From Oscillospiraceae bacterium (GTDB lineage Bacteria > Bacillota > Clostridia > Oscillospirales > Ruminococcaceae), in the NCBI GenBank assembly GCA_017427265.1, contig JAFRTG010000009.1, positions 1-64,000 of the forward strand: 64,000 nucleotides of DNA, in the 5' to 3' direction. Position 1 is the first letter of the stretch. Every line of letters starts with the position of its first letter. This document shows positions 61,114 to 64,000 of the stretch, piece after piece. A model generated the notes under the pieces. It saw only the letters and a program-made list of their open reading frames with translations. It was not told the DNA's origin and searched no databases. Position numbers and translations under genes: made by a program.

Positions 61114-61962
61114 ATGCAGAAATTCAGCGTTTCATTCTCACTCGGCAATGGTGCAGAGATTCATGGCGGAGACACTGACCATTATTTCAATGTATATCTT
61201 GCCGAAAAAATCAAGAAAAACCAGCATGATCCTTGTATTGTGTTCATTATGAAGAACATAAAAGATACTTATCACCAGTTGTTTGATGAAGCACTTGAAA
61301 AATACAATTCCACGAAAAAACCATGTCGCAAAATTAAGGATTACTATGAGCATATCTCGTCCGGAAATCGTGAATCGCCGTTCTATGAAGCAATCGTTCA
61401 GTTTGGTGACAGTATCAATGCGCCTGTCGGCTCAGAGCGCGGAAAGATCGCAAAGCAGTTGTTGACAGAGTATATGAAAGGCTTTCAAGAAAGAAATCCT
61501 AATTTGCATGTATTTTACGCTGTGCTTCATATGGACGGGGCAAGCCCACGTTTAAGAATTGATTTCGTTCCATTCTATAGCAAAAATCATAAAAATGGAT
61601 TGGTAAAAGGTGTTTCGATGCGAGCTGCATTGGAGGAAATGGGATACATTTCAAAAGGATACAGAGAGAATCATCTATCACTTTGGGAACAGGCGGAGAG
61701 AAAAGTTATGAATCAGCTTCTCAAAGTGCATGGATATACCCGTGAGGACAAGCATGTGAAACACAAGCACATGAGTGTATATGAATACAAAGAAATGCTG
61801 CGCAGAGATGCTATGATGAAAAATGCGAGAGCGAAAATCTTTCAGGAAGGAGATCTGCAAGCGATTAAGGAATTGCAGATCAAGTTGGCATCAGCTGAAC
61901 AACAAGTTGAGCAGCAAGAAGCTGAAAGAAAAGAAAGGTGGAAAAAACATGGAACAGTTTAG
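61114..61962 (+). CDS. MobV-type relaxase, truncated copy with lost His
   Basis: 282 residues of the Pre/Mob family: N-terminal strand FSVSFSLGNGAEIHGGD, the motif II region (NRESPFYEAIVQFGDSINAP), then HMDGASPRLRIDFVPFY where active members have HLDEASPHLHIDFVPYY. Both metal-binding histidines of the PHLH segment are Arg (PRLR), so nicking is unlikely. It ends soon after the relaxase domain. Two stretches of 59 and 48 bp are identical to the next gene at the same 838-bp offset. It may be a decoy, dimer partner or decaying duplicate. Confidence 0.85.
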   Translation: MQKFSVSFSLGNGAEIHGGDTDHYFNVYLAEKIKKNQHDPCIVFIMKNIKDTYHQLFDEALEKYNSTKKPCRKIKDYYEHISSGNRESPFYEAIVQFGDSINAPVGSERGKIAKQLLTEYMKGFQERNPNLHVFYAVLHMDGASPRLRIDFVPFYSKNHKNGLVKGVSMRAALEEMGYISKGYRENHLSLWEQAERKVMNQLLKVHGYTREDKHVKHKHMSVYEYKEMLRRDAMMKNARAKIFQEGDLQAIKELQIKLASAEQQVEQQEAERKERWKKHGTV

Positions 61963-63817
61963 TATCAGTTTTGCTCTAGGGAAAGGTAGCGCACCTCATG
62001 GTGGAAATATTGAACACAACAATAGAGAGTTTCTCGCTAGCAACGTGAATGAGATTAAATCGCCATTGAATGTTGTTTTCACAAGAACAGATATTGAGGA
62101 TGCTTACCATCAACTGTTTGATGATGCACTTGAAAAATATAACGAAAAACAAAATAGACCATGCAGACGGATTCAGAATTACTATCAACACGTAGCGTCT
62201 GGAAATCGTGAATCGCCGTTCTATGAAGCAATCGTTCAGTTTGGTGACAGTATCAATGCTCCGGTTGGATCTGAACGCGGCAAAATTGCCAAAGATATGC
62301 TGATAGAATTTATGAAAGGCTTTCAAGAAAGAAATCCCAATTTACATGTCTTCAACGCTACACTCCATCTGGATGAAGCAAGTCCGCATCTTCATATCGA
62401 CTTTGTGCCTTATTATACAAAAGGACGAAAGAACGGATTAGAAAAGGGTGTGTCAATGAAAGCTGCATTAGAAGAAATGGGCTTCCGTGCGCAAGGAAAA
62501 ATGAAAAATCAATTAGTCCTTTGGGTTCAGTCAGAGAAAAAAGTAATGGATCAGATTCTTAATTCGCATGGATATACCCGTGAGGACAAGCATGTGAAAC
62601 ACAAGCACATGAGCGTAGCCGACTACAAGACAATGGTAAACAGTCAAAAGACGATGCAAAGAATCGCAGCAAGACTTGGACTGTCCGGAGAAGAACAGCG
62701 TTCACGGCAAGAGCTATATGCAAAACTGGCAGCATCCGAGAAGAAGGTTGAACAGTTGGAAGCTGAAAGAAAATCTCCTTACGCTTGTTTTTATTACTCA
62801 TCGCCGGACAAACAGATTTTCGTTCAGGACGTAATGCGGCAAGAGGGCATCCACTTCCGAGAAACAGACAACGGTTTTGAAGTGCAGGAATGCTTCGCCA
62901 GACGGATCAGGGAAATCGAGAAGACATATCAGGCTCCGGCGTCCACGATCCGCGACAGGCTTCGGGATGATATTGATAGTTTCCTCTATCAGTCAAAGTC
63001 ATTTGACGAGTTCATCCAGAAGATGAAAGCCGCAAACTACGAAGTCAAACAAGGAAAATATATTTCTGTCAAGCCGCCTTACGGTCAAAGGTTCACCCGA
63101 TTGAAGTCGCTTGGAGAACACTATGACGAGTTTTCGCTAAAAAAGCGAATGAAGATCAAGGCGCGTTTTGAAGCACGCCTTGATAAACGCATCAAAGAAC
63201 TGGAAGCTGAAAAGGCTACGAACCTTTGCGTTCTGCAAGAGGTTCGGCGGTATATTGTTGTAGTCGAAAAGGGCGATCTTCCAATCAGAAAGAAAGATAA
63301 AACGCAGCCATTCAGTTGGAGCAACGATCCGGAGATTGACAAGCTGCTTGCGTTAAACAACATGCTGAATCAAGGGATGACCGTAGAAACGATCCGTAAA
63401 AAGGCAGAAACGCTTGAAGCAACCGCACAGACAAAAGGTGCTGAACTGGAACAAGCTGAGAACGATCTGCGTCAGTATCTGGAGATGAAAGAGAAAATCG
63501 AAATCGTCTTTGAAGGCAAAGCATCCGATGCATTTTCGCTGGAACAAGCAAAAGCTGCCGTCCGGCAATATCCGGATATTAACGCATCAAACTATAGGAA
63601 TATTGATAAGGTTGTCGATCCGGCGAAGGTGAAAGTTCAGGAACTTGCAGAGGAACATCGAGCTATCCGTTCAGAATTGAAAACCGTTACAGAAGCATTA
63701 AGCGTTATCGAAAAAGCAACCAATCACACCTATGTCGATCATTTGCTTGCAGATCAGCGCCGCATTGCCGCGTCGGAAGTGCTTATGAATGGTATCTATT
63801 CAGGAGAGTCGTTATGA
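61949..63817 (+). CDS. MobV-type relaxase, full-length
   Basis: 622 residues from the ATG after AAAGGTGG, overlapping the first copy by 14 bp. The relaxase domain is intact: ALGKGSAPHGGNIEHNNREF, the NRESPFYEAIVQFGDSINAP segment and the metal site HLDEASPHLHIDFVPYY. A long C-terminal region (residues ~250-620) contains coiled coil (RAEEE/KAEA-type heptads). It would nick the oriT and pilot the strand during mobilisation. Its stop overlaps traX by 4 nt. Confidence 0.92.
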   Translation: MEQFSISFALGKGSAPHGGNIEHNNREFLASNVNEIKSPLNVVFTRTDIEDAYHQLFDDALEKYNEKQNRPCRRIQNYYQHVASGNRESPFYEAIVQFGDSINAPVGSERGKIAKDMLIEFMKGFQERNPNLHVFNATLHLDEASPHLHIDFVPYYTKGRKNGLEKGVSMKAALEEMGFRAQGKMKNQLVLWVQSEKKVMDQILNSHGYTREDKHVKHKHMSVADYKTMVNSQKTMQRIAARLGLSGEEQRSRQELYAKLAASEKKVEQLEAERKSPYACFYYSSPDKQIFVQDVMRQEGIHFRETDNGFEVQECFARRIREIEKTYQAPASTIRDRLRDDIDSFLYQSKSFDEFIQKMKAANYEVKQGKYISVKPPYGQRFTRLKSLGEHYDEFSLKKRMKIKARFEARLDKRIKELEAEKATNLCVLQEVRRYIVVVEKGDLPIRKKDKTQPFSWSNDPEIDKLLALNNMLNQGMTVETIRKKAETLEATAQTKGAELEQAENDLRQYLEMKEKIEIVFEGKASDAFSLEQAKAAVRQYPDINASNYRNIDKVVDPAKVKVQELAEEHRAIRSELKTVTEALSVIEKATNHTYVDHLLADQRRIAASEVLMNGIYSGESL

Positions 63818-64000
63818 AGAAAAAATGCTCTGCTTCTGCTCTGAAATTACTGGCAATCATCGCTATGACGGTCGATCATACCGCGCTGATGTTCGTTCCG
63901 CAGGAGAGTTTGCTCTATTATCTTATGCGACTTTTCGGTCGGCTGACCGCGCCGATCATGGCATTTTTCATTGCCGAGGGCTTTCAGTACACGCGCAGCC
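63814..64000 (+). CDS. TraX-family membrane protein, 5' part
   Basis: The first 62 codons match TraX: KLLAIIAMTVDHTALMF is the first helix with the family's DH motif, followed by LMRLFGRLTAPIMAFFIAEGF. TraX proteins are acetyltransferase-like membrane proteins associated with conjugative elements. The rest lies beyond the right edge. Overlap ATGA with the relaxase gene. Confidence 0.85.
   Translation, partial: MKKKCSASALKLLAIIAMTVDHTALMFVPQESLLYYLMRLFGRLTAPIMAFFIAEGFQYTRS

Overview
The window reads as chromosome of a Ruminococcus-like gut Firmicute (Oscillospirales) with a fairly GC-rich coding style. The evidence is cohesin-like and dockerin-bearing secreted proteins, a SCIFF peptide locus, an FMN riboswitch with RibU, sporulation genes (sigK, spoIIR), AGAAAGGA/GGAGG ribosome binding sites and textbook TTGACA-17-TATAAT promoters. 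The species cannot be fixed from sequence reading alone; a R. champanellensis-type organism is a guess.

Layout, left to right. (1) 1-375: two consensus promoters and a leader on the minus strand, apparently feeding an rRNA operon beyond the left edge. (2) 376-5.9 kb: mrp-prmA operon, then three tandem cohesin-like surface protein genes, each with its own promoter and terminator. (3) 6.2-9 kb: typA and a Sel1-repeat protein. (4) 9.1-10.2 kb: a secreted dockerin protein. (5) 10.6-14.6 kb: scfA (SCIFF), an alpha/beta hydrolase, the radical SAM maturase scfB and an Orn/Lys/Arg decarboxylase-type enzyme as one operon. (6) 14.6-29 kb, minus strand: cyclophilin, an AAA+ ATPase, tyrS, then hisB-hisH-hisA-hisF with HisA fused to a GNAT domain, then a CPBP protease, xylulokinase, a membrane protein and PcrA helicase. 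(7) 29-38 kb: AI-2E-type transporter, zinc-ribbon protein, paired ATP-grasp ligases, a Lys/Ala-rich protein, a transglutaminase-like lipoprotein, efp, an acidic zinc-ribbon protein, FMN riboswitch-ribU. (8) 37-42.7 kb: sigK with pro-sequence, a ClpC-like ATPase, a 39-residue Cys-rich membrane peptide, spoIIR, fba and tRNA-Leu(UAG).

(9) 42.7-49.8 kb is an accessory region. Five helically phased 10-bp iterons precede the promoter of a small secreted protein, followed by two lipoproteins, a possible small RNA, and a sensor/ABC-2 permease/ATPase/permease operon. (10) 50-54 kb: a compact UvrD-like protein with an altered motif II, a BlaI/BlaR1 pair with two perfect operators, and an XRE regulator with membrane segments.

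(11) 54.1 kb to the right edge is an integrative/mobilizable element of clearly different base composition. Its left end is a 24-bp tRNA 3' fragment (probably tRNA-Pro) still attached to the tRNA terminator. Next come a truncated tyrosine integrase and a complete group II intron whose two exons belong to different genes (integrase 5' part and SNF2-type helicase 3' part). These are followed by a toprim protein, a possible oriT, a tandemly duplicated MobV relaxase whose first copy has lost its catalytic histidines, and the start of traX. The strongest novel points are the chimeric intron exons, the relaxase duplication, the phased iterons with the secreted-peptide cluster, and the HisA-GNAT fusion.
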